Source of the DNA: Anaerolineales bacterium
Lineage (GTDB): Bacteria; Chloroflexota; Anaerolineae; Anaerolineales; Anaerolineaceae
Direction: 5' to 3'
NCBI GenBank assembly: GCA_020060485.1
Contig: JAGVAB010000101.1
Coordinates: forward strand, 1 to 57,638
Length of the DNA: 57,638 bases
This document shows, piece by piece, positions 1 to 8,032 of the stretch. Below the pieces are notes generated by a model. That model was given only the letters and a program-made list of their open reading frames with translations. It ran no database searches and had not been told where the DNA came from. The first letter of the stretch is position 1. Every line of letters starts with the position of its first letter. The position numbers were made by a program, and so were the translations under genes.

Positions 1-166
1 AAAACACCCTCACCCCTACCACACATCATGTCCCTTGCCAAAAAACCTGTAATATCTGTTTTCTATCATGGTACAATTCTGCGGAAACCATGCAGAAAAA
101 CAATGTCACCATATCTGCATAAAAACTGTCGCAAACCAACTTCCTGATTAGGAGTCTCTCGCGCAC

Positions 167-2236
167 GTGCAAAATTTTCTCAACCGGCTGACAAAAGCCA
201 GATATGTGCCCTTTGCACTTTTGTTCTTTTCGATCGCCTCTTTTGGCATTCTGATCCCTGCACTCGGATATTACTGGGACGACTGGCCCATGATCTGGTT
301 TGGGCAGTTGACTGGCCCGGCAGGTTACATTGACGCCCTGGCTGGAGACCGGCCATTTTTGGCCGGCATCTATCTTCTCACCACGTCCTTGCTGGGCTCA
401 TCTCCCCTTGCCTGGCATATTCTGGCTTTGTTCAGCCGCTGGATTACCGCTCTGGCTCTATGGTGGACCCTAAAGAAACTCTGGCCAGACCACGAAGAAC
501 AGATCGCCTGGATCGCCTTGCTCTTTGCCATCTATCCGGGCTTCAAACAACAGTCCATCGCCGTTATCTACGCCAACGGATTCTTCTTGTTAACCGCCCA
601 GTTCCTCTCCTTTGGATTAATGCTCCATGCGATCCAGACACCCAGCAGATATTGGCTGTTCACCTTGCTTGGCATGTTCAGCCTGGCAGCCTGTGCCTTC
701 TCCACTGAGTATTACATTGGCCTGGAAATGATCCGCCCGCTCCTGTTGTGGCTGGCTTTGCCCAAAAAAGAGTTAAAGTTCAAACCGCGCCTCCTGCAAA
801 TTCTCCGCCATTGGGCACCCTATATTGTGGTCATCAGCATTTACCTCATCTGGCGGGTATTCATCTTTGCTTTTCCAACATATCAACCCGACACCCTCGA
901 ATCCCTCAGCACCAGTCCGGTGCAATCCGGTGCCATACTGCTCAACACCGTGTTTCAGGATATTTTTACAACTGGCTGGCAAGCCTGGAGCAGCACCTTT
1001 CACTTCCCTTCGTTGACCCAGTTCAATTCCCAATCTGCCATTCTTACATGGGCCATCATCTTTACCGCCTCCGGGCTGGCCATTTTCTATCTGCTCAGAT
1101 TAAAACCGTCTACCCAGTCAACAAATGAGGACGATCATAAACCGGATTGGGAGCGCCAGGCCATGCTGCTAGGCGGGGCAGCCCTTCTTTTCAGCGGCGC
1201 ACCATATTGGGTGACCGGCCTGCCCGTCCAACTGCGCTTTCCTTGGGATCGTTTCACTCTTTCCTTCATGTTCGGCAGCGCCGTCTTTGTGATCGGCCTG
1301 ATCAGCTGGCTTTTCAGGACCCGCGTTCAAAAGGTGATCCTGATTGGTTTGATGATCGGCATGGCTTGCGGCGCCAATTTCAATACCGCCAACAGCTTCC
1401 GCCGTGACTGGCTGTCTCACAATGACTTTTTCTGGCAGCTTGTCTGGCGCGCACCCGCGCTGAAACCTGGCACATCCATCCTTACCCATGAGCTGCCGCT
1501 CAATTATTACAGCGACAATTCACTCACTGCTCCCTTAAACTGGATCTACGCTCCGGACAATCACTCACAAGACATCCCCTACTTCATGGGTTTCACCACC
1601 GTCCGGCTTGGGCATAGCATTCCCGCATTTGAGGAAGACCTGCCAGTTTACCAGACCTATCGCAGCGCTGTCTTTTCCAGCACCACTTCTCAATCCGTAG
1701 TCATTTTTTACTCCCCGCCCGGCTGCCTGAAGGTGGTCGATCCTGCTTACAATGTCAACCTGCCCATTTATCCTGATGTGCTGAAGAAGGCTTTTCCCAT
1801 TACCCATCCGGATCAAATTCTGCAAGATGCAGATTCGCCGGCAACACCCCCTGTTGAGATCTTCGGCCCTGAACCAGTCCACACATGGTGCTATTATTAT
1901 CAAAAAGCCGACCTTGCCCGGCAATTCGCTGATTGGCCAACCATTTACACAGTTGGGGAAGAAGCATTTGCTCAAAAGTATTATCCAGAGGAGCTATCCG
2001 AGCTGTATCCCTTTATTGAAGGTTACGCCAAAACCGGTAACTGGCCGCGGGCATTGGAATTGATCCAGGATGTCAGGATTCTTGGCAGCCACAACTTAAC
2101 AGAACATACCTGCCAGCTCATGAATCGGCTATACGCAGAAACGCCGCCGCAAGAAACCGAAACCCTGTCAAAATTCGAAAACATCTGGTATGAAAAATTG
2201 CATTGTCTTGATTATTTCACCAGTTATCAGCAGTAG
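167..2236 (+). CDS. Multi-spanning membrane protein, probable GT-C-type glycosyltransferase
   Basis: 689 residues starting at GTG 167, with an AGGAG ribosome-binding site at 151-155. Roughly the first 420 residues are rich in hydrophobic helices (about 10 predicted by eye), followed by a soluble C-terminal part of about 270 residues. An early loop carries YYWDDWP, an acidic pair after the first helix as in membrane GT-C enzymes that use lipid-linked sugars. I do not recognise the exact family. It opens a run of glycan genes, with a GtrB-like glycosyltransferase 10-16 bases downstream. Such pairs often supply and use polyprenyl-phosphate sugars at the membrane, so a role in surface glycan decoration is inferred. 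Upstream (1-166) I see no gene. Confidence 0.6.
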   Translation: MQNFLNRLTKARYVPFALLFFSIASFGILIPALGYYWDDWPMIWFGQLTGPAGYIDALAGDRPFLAGIYLLTTSLLGSSPLAWHILALFSRWITALALWWTLKKLWPDHEEQIAWIALLFAIYPGFKQQSIAVIYANGFFLLTAQFLSFGLMLHAIQTPSRYWLFTLLGMFSLAACAFSTEYYIGLEMIRPLLLWLALPKKELKFKPRLLQILRHWAPYIVVISIYLIWRVFIFAFPTYQPDTLESLSTSPVQSGAILLNTVFQDIFTTGWQAWSSTFHFPSLTQFNSQSAILTWAIIFTASGLAIFYLLRLKPSTQSTNEDDHKPDWERQAMLLGGAALLFSGAPYWVTGLPVQLRFPWDRFTLSFMFGSAVFVIGLISWLFRTRVQKVILIGLMIGMACGANFNTANSFRRDWLSHNDFFWQLVWRAPALKPGTSILTHELPLNYYSDNSLTAPLNWIYAPDNHSQDIPYFMGFTTVRLGHSIPAFEEDLPVYQTYRSAVFSSTTSQSVVIFYSPPGCLKVVDPAYNVNLPIYPDVLKKAFPITHPDQILQDADSPATPPVEIFGPEPVHTWCYYYQKADLARQFADWPTIYTVGEEAFAQKYYPEELSELYPFIEGYAKTGNWPRALELIQDVRILGSHNLTEHTCQLMNRLYAETPPQETETLSKFENIWYEKLHCLDYFTSYQQ

Positions 2237-2251
2237 TGATAAGATTTGATT

Positions 2252-3196
2252 ATGACTGATACCCGCCCATCAATATCCGTGGTAATCCCTGTATATAATG
2301 GTGAACTGACCATCCGCCCCCTGGTGGAACGGCTAGCCGCTGTTCTGCCAGAGATTTCCGCTCAACATGAAGTGCTGCTGGTCAATGATGACAGCCCTGA
2401 TCAGAGCTGGCGCCAGATCACAGATCTTTGTGCCGCATATCCCTGGGTGCGCGGCATCCGCCTGATGCGCAATTACGGCCAGCACAACGCCACTCTTTGC
2501 GGTGTGCGCGCTGCCCGCTATCCCGTGGTGGTAACCCTGGATGATGATTTGCAGCACCCTCCCGAAGAAATCCATAGGCTCATTTCCAAACTTCAGGAAG
2601 GCTATGATGTCGTCTATGGCTACCCTAATAAAATGCCGCATTCTCTGGTGCGCAATTTTTTCTCCTGGTTCACAAAACGCGTACTGTCCTTTGTGATGGG
2701 TATCAAAACGGTCAAGGAGATCAGCGCTTTCCGGGCATTCCGCACCGAACTGCGCCGGGCGTTTGACAGTTACCAGAATCCCGGTGTCATCCTGGATGCA
2801 TTGCTTTCCTGGGGCACCACCCGCTTCGCCAGCGTACTTGTGGACGAAGAGCCACGCCAGGTTGGAACATCCAATTACAATTTCACCAAACTGGTGCGCG
2901 AAGCTTTTCTGGTACTGACAGGCTATAGTACCCTCCCCTTGAAATTTGCTTCCTGGCTCGGCTTTGGTTTCACCATTTTTGGCGTCGTCAGTTTTTTATA
3001 TGTGATCATCAGTTATTTCATTCGAGGCTCCATTGACGGCTTCACCTTCCTTGCCTCAACCATCCTCATCTTTAGCGGTGTCCAATTGTTCACTTTGGGC
3101 ATCTTTGGCGAATATCTGGCGCGCATCTTTGACCGCAGCATGGATCATCCCACCTACGTGATCGGTGAGATCGTCTCTGGTGAGGAGCAGGAATGA
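2252..3196 (+). CDS. Family 2 glycosyltransferase, GtrB/ArnC-like polyprenyl-phosphate glycosyltransferase
   Basis: About 314 residues. The N-terminal GT-A domain begins ISVVIPVYNGE, contains VNDDSPDQSW and the metal-binding DDDLQHPPEE, then two membrane helices near the C terminus (SWLGFGFTIFGVVSF and ASTILIFSGVQLFTLGIFGEY). This architecture is that of enzymes transferring a sugar from a nucleotide sugar to undecaprenyl phosphate. ATG 2252 is preferred to the in-frame TTG at 2246. The stop codon overlaps the next start in an ATGA arrangement, so translation is probably coupled. The sugar cannot be read from the sequence. Confidence 0.88.
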   Translation: MTDTRPSISVVIPVYNGELTIRPLVERLAAVLPEISAQHEVLLVNDDSPDQSWRQITDLCAAYPWVRGIRLMRNYGQHNATLCGVRAARYPVVVTLDDDLQHPPEEIHRLISKLQEGYDVVYGYPNKMPHSLVRNFFSWFTKRVLSFVMGIKTVKEISAFRAFRTELRRAFDSYQNPGVILDALLSWGTTRFASVLVDEEPRQVGTSNYNFTKLVREAFLVLTGYSTLPLKFASWLGFGFTIFGVVSFLYVIISYFIRGSIDGFTFLASTILIFSGVQLFTLGIFGEYLARIFDRSMDHPTYVIGEIVSGEEQE

Positions 3197-3891
3197 CCAA
3201 CAAGAAATGCGTCATCCTCCAGCCATCCTACATCCCCTGGCGCGGCTATTTCCACCAGATTGCAAAAGCGGATGTCTTTGTTTTCTATGATGATGTCAAA
3301 TATGACAAACACGGCTGGCGCAACCGCAATCGCATCAAAACTGCCGCCGGAACCCAGTGGCTGACCATTCCGGTACTTTCCAAAGGCGTGGAACAAAACC
3401 ACACCCCCATCAACCAGATCGAGATCAACTGGAATCAAAACTGGGCACGCAAGCACTGGGCCGCACTGGAACTGGCCTATGCCAAAGCTCCCTTTTTCCA
3501 ACATTTTTCCAACCTTGTCAGGTCATTCTACCTTGCCCAGCCTGCCTTACTGGTCGAATTCACTATTCCAACCACCATCCAGCTTGCCCAGGGGCTTGGC
3601 ATCACCAGCACCGAATTTGTGCGCTCATCCGAATTGCCCGGCATCAGCGGCCAAAAAACCGAACGCCTGATCCAGATCCTCAAGCTCCTGGGAGCTACCC
3701 ATTACATCTCTGGGCCCTCTGCAAAAGACTATATCGAAACTGAGTTATTCAAACACGCCGGCATCACCCTGGAATATATGTCGTACGCCTATCCGGAATA
3801 CGATCAACTTTACCCACCCTACGACCCCCAGGTCAGTGTTCTCGACCTCATGTTCATGACCGGCGCGCAAGCACTCTCTTTAATTATCTGA
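3193..3891 (+). CDS. WbqC family protein
   Basis: 232 residues with the WbqC-family opening CVILQPSYIPWRGYFHQI followed by DVFVFYDDVKYDKHGWRNRN and the later HYISGPSAKDY. WbqC-like proteins occur in polysaccharide and amino-sugar loci; a precise reaction is not established from sequence. It overlaps the upstream glycosyltransferase gene by four bases and sits before a methyltransferase and a sugar aminotransferase, which fits a role in making or attaching an unusual sugar. Confidence 0.88.
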   Translation: MTNKKCVILQPSYIPWRGYFHQIAKADVFVFYDDVKYDKHGWRNRNRIKTAAGTQWLTIPVLSKGVEQNHTPINQIEINWNQNWARKHWAALELAYAKAPFFQHFSNLVRSFYLAQPALLVEFTIPTTIQLAQGLGITSTEFVRSSELPGISGQKTERLIQILKLLGATHYISGPSAKDYIETELFKHAGITLEYMSYAYPEYDQLYPPYDPQVSVLDLMFMTGAQALSLII

Positions 3892-3913
3892 TGATCTCCG
3901 TATTGAGGCAAAC

Positions 3914-4546
3914 ATGAAACAAGAAAACCAACTGAATGATGTGCGCCAGTATTTTAGCAACACCCTTAAACAGCACGGTGCCACTCCCAAGGGTGTTGAC
4001 TGGAATTCCGAAGAAGCCCGCGAGCCGCGTTTCGAGCAGCTTGCCAAAGTCATTGACCCTTCTCAACCATTCTCCCTTCTGGATTATGGCTGCGGCTACG
4101 GCGCCTTCGCAGATTATCTGCTCTCCAAACGATTTCCCATGGCGAAATATTTTGGTTATGACATTGTGGAAGATATGGTGCTGGCCGCCCAGCGCCGCTT
4201 CTTGGGCATGAACAATACTTCCTTCACAGCCAACCTGGTTGATGTGCCTCCCGTAGATTACGCCATTGCTTGCGGTGTTTTCAACATGAAGCTGGCTGCC
4301 AGCTTCGAGGACTGGACACAGTTTGTTGTTGAATCCCTGGCAGAAATGAATAATATCAGCACCAGGGGATTTTCCTCCAACTTCCTCACCAAATACTCTG
4401 ATTCCGAACGCATGCGTCCCGATCTTTACTACGCCGATCCCACCTACCTCTTCGATTATTGTAAAACCCATTTTTCAAAAAACGTGGCTCTTCTACACGA
4501 TTACAATCTTTATGATTTCACCATCATCGTCAGAAAAAACTTTTGA
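3914..4546 (+). CDS. Class I SAM-dependent methyltransferase
   Basis: 210 residues. Motif I is LDYGCGYGAFADYL, followed by the acidic end of strand two in YFGYDIVEDM, the normal S-adenosylmethionine pocket of a Rossmann-fold methyltransferase. Start ATG 3914 is preceded by a GAGGC element. Position between the WbqC gene and the aminotransferase suggests a sugar or glycan substrate, but this is inferred from context only. Confidence 0.82.
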   Translation: MKQENQLNDVRQYFSNTLKQHGATPKGVDWNSEEAREPRFEQLAKVIDPSQPFSLLDYGCGYGAFADYLLSKRFPMAKYFGYDIVEDMVLAAQRRFLGMNNTSFTANLVDVPPVDYAIACGVFNMKLAASFEDWTQFVVESLAEMNNISTRGFSSNFLTKYSDSERMRPDLYYADPTYLFDYCKTHFSKNVALLHDYNLYDFTIIVRKNF

Positions 4547-4561
4547 AACCAGGTGTGATAG

Positions 4562-5689
4562 ATGATTGACTTCAACCAACCAACCCTGATCGGGAAAGAA
4601 CTTGAGTACGTGAAACAGGCTTATGACAATGCCCACGTTTCAGGTGACGGCATTTTTTCCAAACATTGTCATGCCTTTCTCGAAAAAGAGCTGGGAGTTT
4701 CCAAAGCCCTGCTCACATCTTCCTGTACCCATGCTTTGGAAATGGCTGCCCTGCTGCTGGATATCCAGCCAGGTGATGAGGTCATCCTGCCTTCATTCAC
4801 CTTTGTCTCAACCGTGAACGCATTTGTATTGCGTGGCGCAAGACCTGTCTTCGCCGACATCCGGCCTGATACCCTGAATCTGGATGAAACCCGGCTTGGC
4901 GAATTGCTCTCACCCCATACCAAAGCCATCGTACCAGTGCATTATGCCGGTGTGGGTTGCGAAATGGAACAAATCCTTCAGATCGCCAACTATGCGAATG
5001 TCGCCGTAGTGGAAGATAACGCGCATGGCTTGTTTGGCAAATACAGGGACAAAAACCTGGGCAGCTTTGGCGTCCTTGCCAGTCAAAGCTTTCATGAAAC
5101 CAAGAACTTTTCCTGCGGCGAAGGCGGTGCCCTGCTGATCAATGACCCTGCCTTGATCGAACGTGCCGAGATCCTCCGTGAAAAAGGCACCAACCGCAGC
5201 CGGTTCTTTCGCGGCATGGTAGACAAATACACCTGGGTTGATATCGGTTCCAGTTATCTGCTCTCCGACATCCTGGCCGCTCTGCTTTGGGCTCAGTTTG
5301 AAAACTATCAATCTGTCCAGGAAAAAAGGAAATCCCTGTGGCAAACCTATACTGCCGGCCTGACCGAGTGGGCAAAGACTAACGATGTCCAGTTACCCTT
5401 TGTCCCTGAACACTGTGACCAGGCCTACCACATGTTCTATCTCATTCTGCCATCACTGGAAATCCGCCAGAAAGTGATCTCGGAATTAAAACAGCGGGAT
5501 ATTATCGCCGTATTCCATTACCTGCCCTTACATCTCTCGGATATGGGCAGGAAATTTGGCGGCCAGACCGGCGACTGCCCCATCACCGAACGCGTCAGCG
5601 ACACGCTGCTGCGTCTTCCCTTTCACAACAGTCTGACACATACTGACCAACTGAAAGTGATCGAAGCTCTTCAATCCATTCGGTTTTGA
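4562..5689 (+). CDS. rffA: dTDP-4-amino-4,6-dideoxygalactose transaminase-like PLP enzyme
   Basis: 375 residues, the usual length of the DegT/DnrJ/EryC1 sugar aminotransferase family. Closest in style to RffA/WecE, which converts a dTDP-4-keto-6-deoxy sugar to the 4-amino sugar with glutamate as donor. Visible features are IDFNQPTLIGKE at the start, SSCTHALEMAALLL (PLP phosphate site), PSFTFVSTVNAF, VVEDNAHGLFGKY, and the Schiff-base lysine in SFHETKNFSCGEGGAL. Last gene of the glycan cluster. Its product sugar could be N-acylated or methylated by neighbouring enzymes. Confidence 0.87.
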   Translation: MIDFNQPTLIGKELEYVKQAYDNAHVSGDGIFSKHCHAFLEKELGVSKALLTSSCTHALEMAALLLDIQPGDEVILPSFTFVSTVNAFVLRGARPVFADIRPDTLNLDETRLGELLSPHTKAIVPVHYAGVGCEMEQILQIANYANVAVVEDNAHGLFGKYRDKNLGSFGVLASQSFHETKNFSCGEGGALLINDPALIERAEILREKGTNRSRFFRGMVDKYTWVDIGSSYLLSDILAALLWAQFENYQSVQEKRKSLWQTYTAGLTEWAKTNDVQLPFVPEHCDQAYHMFYLILPSLEIRQKVISELKQRDIIAVFHYLPLHLSDMGRKFGGQTGDCPITERVSDTLLRLPFHNSLTHTDQLKVIEALQSIRF

Positions 5690-5963
5690 CACCGGTAAAA
5701 ACCCGGCACTTATCCATCCTCGGGAACTTCTTGCAATTCCAGATTACATCTGTCAAAAGCCACAAATAACCGCTGTGAGTGTTCGGGAACAACCATAAAG
5801 CATGGTATAGATATGGGGGTGTTTTTGCGCAGCGCCAAAAGCACACCCACCAAACTTCTTTTTCACGGCAATTCCCAGAGAGCCGCCGCTATTCGTGGCA
5901 AATTGGCTGGGATATAATTTAGATTATAAGATCCTATCCTTACGATACCCGGGAGTGCCCTTT
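5690..5963. other. Intergenic stretch after the glycan cluster
   Basis: About 270 bases without a convincing gene. A TATAAT element lies at 5913-5918, upstream of the nucleoside phosphorylase, without a clear -35 box. No hairpin with a U-run was found. Confidence 0.4.
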
Positions 5964-6701
5964 ATGGAACACCATCTTCCTTGTGACCCTGCCCAAATTG
6001 CTCGTTATGTTTTCTGCCCCGGCGACCAGAACCGGGCAAAAAAGATCGCCAGTCATTTCAGTGACTGCCAGTTGATCCTGGAAAACCGCGGCTATGTTGT
6101 CTACTCTGGCCTCCACCAGGGAACCTTCATGACCTCCATTGGTACAGGCATGGGTGGTCCAGCAGTTGCCATTGCTCTGGAGGAACTGGCTCACATGGGC
6201 GCAGACACCTTCATCCGCATTGGCTCTTGCGGTGTATTTCAGGACTTTCAAAAGCCCGGCGATATCATCATCTCCAATGGCACAGTGCGTCTTGGCGGCA
6301 CTGCCAATGCCTACCTTCCACCAGAATATCCCGCAGTCCCCGATTTTTCCCTGACCCGCGCACTGGTTGATGCCGCCGAAGCAAAAGGCATCAATCCCAC
6401 GGTCGGCCTTGGTATCACATCCGATGCCTTTTATGCCCCCGACGACCCTAAAGCCCGCTCACTTTGGACATCCATTGGCCTGGTCTACATCGAGATGGAA
6501 ACCGACACCCTCTTCACAGTTGGCACCTACCGCCGCTGGCGCACCGCTGCGCTCTTCACATCTGACGGCACCGCCAATGAGATCAAGCCCGTCTGGGGCG
6601 AAGAAGCCTACCACCGCGGCGAAGATATGTCCATTCAAATCGCCCTGGATGCCATGTTGCATATCGCCCTCGGCGACCAGAATCTTTCCGTCAAAGGATA
6701 G
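5964..6701 (+). CDS. Nucleoside phosphorylase (PNP/UDP family)
   Basis: 245 residues from ATG 5964, which lies after a GGGAG element and matches the conserved N terminus; the reading frame stays open upstream to 5895. Family motifs are FCPGDQNRAKKIA, SIGTGMGGPAVAIAL, RIGSCGVF and the nucleoside-ribose site YIEMETDTLF. These enzymes split purine or uridine nucleosides with phosphate to base and ribose-1-phosphate in salvage. The EMETDTLF segment is typical of the uridine/purine hexameric class; substrate choice cannot be settled here. Confidence 0.87.
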   Translation: MEHHLPCDPAQIARYVFCPGDQNRAKKIASHFSDCQLILENRGYVVYSGLHQGTFMTSIGTGMGGPAVAIALEELAHMGADTFIRIGSCGVFQDFQKPGDIIISNGTVRLGGTANAYLPPEYPAVPDFSLTRALVDAAEAKGINPTVGLGITSDAFYAPDDPKARSLWTSIGLVYIEMETDTLFTVGTYRRWRTAALFTSDGTANEIKPVWGEEAYHRGEDMSIQIALDAMLHIALGDQNLSVKG

Positions 6702-6710
6702 GAAACCCGG

Positions 6711-7916
6711 TTGTCCAAAATCAATGTTGATCCTCTCGTGCAGCAAGCTCTGCACCAGGCCAAAAATGGGCAAATGGACACCGCCCGGCAAACCCTGGCC
6801 CAGGCTCTGAATCAGGACCCCTCTAATTCACGTGCCTGGTACCTGTTCTCCTATCTGGTGCAGCCCAAATCAAAACAAATTTACTGCCTGCAACAAGCAC
6901 TGAAATTCCGTCCACACAGCCCGGCTGCCAGAAAAAGGCTTTCTCAACTTTCTGCTGTTCAGGCAACAGGAAAGCCGCCCCAAACCAAAACACCAGCCCC
7001 CTCCTTGCGGGTTTGGCCATTGCTGGCATCTTTGGCCTTCATAGGTCTGGTCTGCCTTTTTAGTGCAGCCTTCCTTTGGCAGACAGCTGCCCTGGCTGAA
7101 ACAAATCCGGACGATTATGCAAATGCACTTGCCAGCCTGACCCCGTCTACAAGAACAATGACAGCCACCCTTCCTACCCAAACCGCCTCTCCAACCGCCA
7201 CCATGCTGCCCAGCCCAACCCCCACGGCGACCTTCACCAGCACTCCCCTGCCAAGCGAGACACCAACACAGACCTCTACCCCAACTGCGACAATGACTGC
7301 CACTGACACGCCTGTTCCTACTGTCACAGACAGAGCAGCCACTTTGATGATCAATCCTCCATCCGAAGCCTACATCAACAATATCAGCGGGTTCACGCAA
7401 AGACTCCCCCTCAGTTGTGAGGCGAGATCCGCTTCAGATTGGGCTGCATATTTCGGAGTAGGAATTGATGAACTGGTTTTCCAGAGCCAGCTTCCCGTCT
7501 CGGACAATCCAGATAAAGGATTTGTGGGCGACGTGATGGGATCATGGGGTCAAATCCCACCCAATCCCTATGGTGTGCATGCCAGGCCGGTCGCCGATTT
7601 ACTGCGAACCTATGGTCTGAACGCAACAGCTGTTTACACATATTCATTGAACGGCATCAAACAACACATCGCTGCCGGACAGCCAGTCATCGTTTGGGTT
7701 GTTGGCGCCGTTGAACTTGGCGCGTCAGGTGTTTACACCGATGCCGAAGGTGATCGAAGCATTGTTGCCCCATTTGAACATACTGTGATCGTCATTGGCT
7801 ATTCCGACTCCAACCTCACCTTTCTGGATGGCAGTCGAATCTATCAGCGCAGTGTTTCCACCTTCCTGCAATCATGGCAAGCCCTGGGGTACCAGGCAAT
7901 CATCCTGGAGCAGTAG
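6711..7916 (+). CDS. Membrane-anchored C39-like peptidase domain protein with TPR-like N terminus
   Basis: 401 residues from TTG 6711, with an AGGAAA ribosome-binding site just upstream. Residues 5-80 form helical TPR-like repeats (QQALHQAKNGQMDTARQTLA). Residues 101-123 are a membrane helix, residues 144-205 a Thr/Pro/Ser linker with TPT repeats, and residues 220-401 a papain-like C39_2 domain. Candidate catalytic residues are Cys236 (RLPLSCEARSASDW) and the His of FEHTVIVIGY followed by FLDG. The topology suggests a cytoplasmic TPR part and an extracellular peptidase-like domain. The target is unknown. It ends about 115 bases before the convergent ptsI. Confidence 0.8.
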   Translation: MSKINVDPLVQQALHQAKNGQMDTARQTLAQALNQDPSNSRAWYLFSYLVQPKSKQIYCLQQALKFRPHSPAARKRLSQLSAVQATGKPPQTKTPAPSLRVWPLLASLAFIGLVCLFSAAFLWQTAALAETNPDDYANALASLTPSTRTMTATLPTQTASPTATMLPSPTPTATFTSTPLPSETPTQTSTPTATMTATDTPVPTVTDRAATLMINPPSEAYINNISGFTQRLPLSCEARSASDWAAYFGVGIDELVFQSQLPVSDNPDKGFVGDVMGSWGQIPPNPYGVHARPVADLLRTYGLNATAVYTYSLNGIKQHIAAGQPVIVWVVGAVELGASGVYTDAEGDRSIVAPFEHTVIVIGYSDSNLTFLDGSRIYQRSVSTFLQSWQALGYQAIILEQ

Positions 7917-7988
7917 GTTTTTTTCCGGCAATCTTGCTTTGCCAAACCAAACCGATGCCTTTACCAGTTCGGCGTACCATTTGATACA

Positions 7989-8016
7989 AAAAGAAGCCTG
8001 ACCAGGCCTCTTTTGT
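7989..8016. terminator. Bidirectional terminator between the C39-like gene and ptsI
   Basis: Inverted repeat with arms 7989-8000 and 8003-8014 (AAAAGAAGCCTG / CAGGCCTCTTTT, one mismatch), with A-rich and T-rich flanks that can serve both convergent genes. Confidence 0.7.
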
Positions 8017-8032
8017 ATTTTCAAGGTTTTTC

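Noticed and set aside
5595..5846. 83-codon minus-strand frame after the aminotransferase gene
   Set aside because: Overlaps the 3' end of the aminotransferase on the other strand, no ribosome-binding site, Cys/Trp-rich composition unlike a real protein.
7141..7330. Coding repeats as a tandem DNA repeat array
   Set aside because: The ACC/CCA-rich stretch is the Thr/Pro linker of the C39-like protein; codons vary, so it is a protein low-complexity linker, not a DNA repeat.
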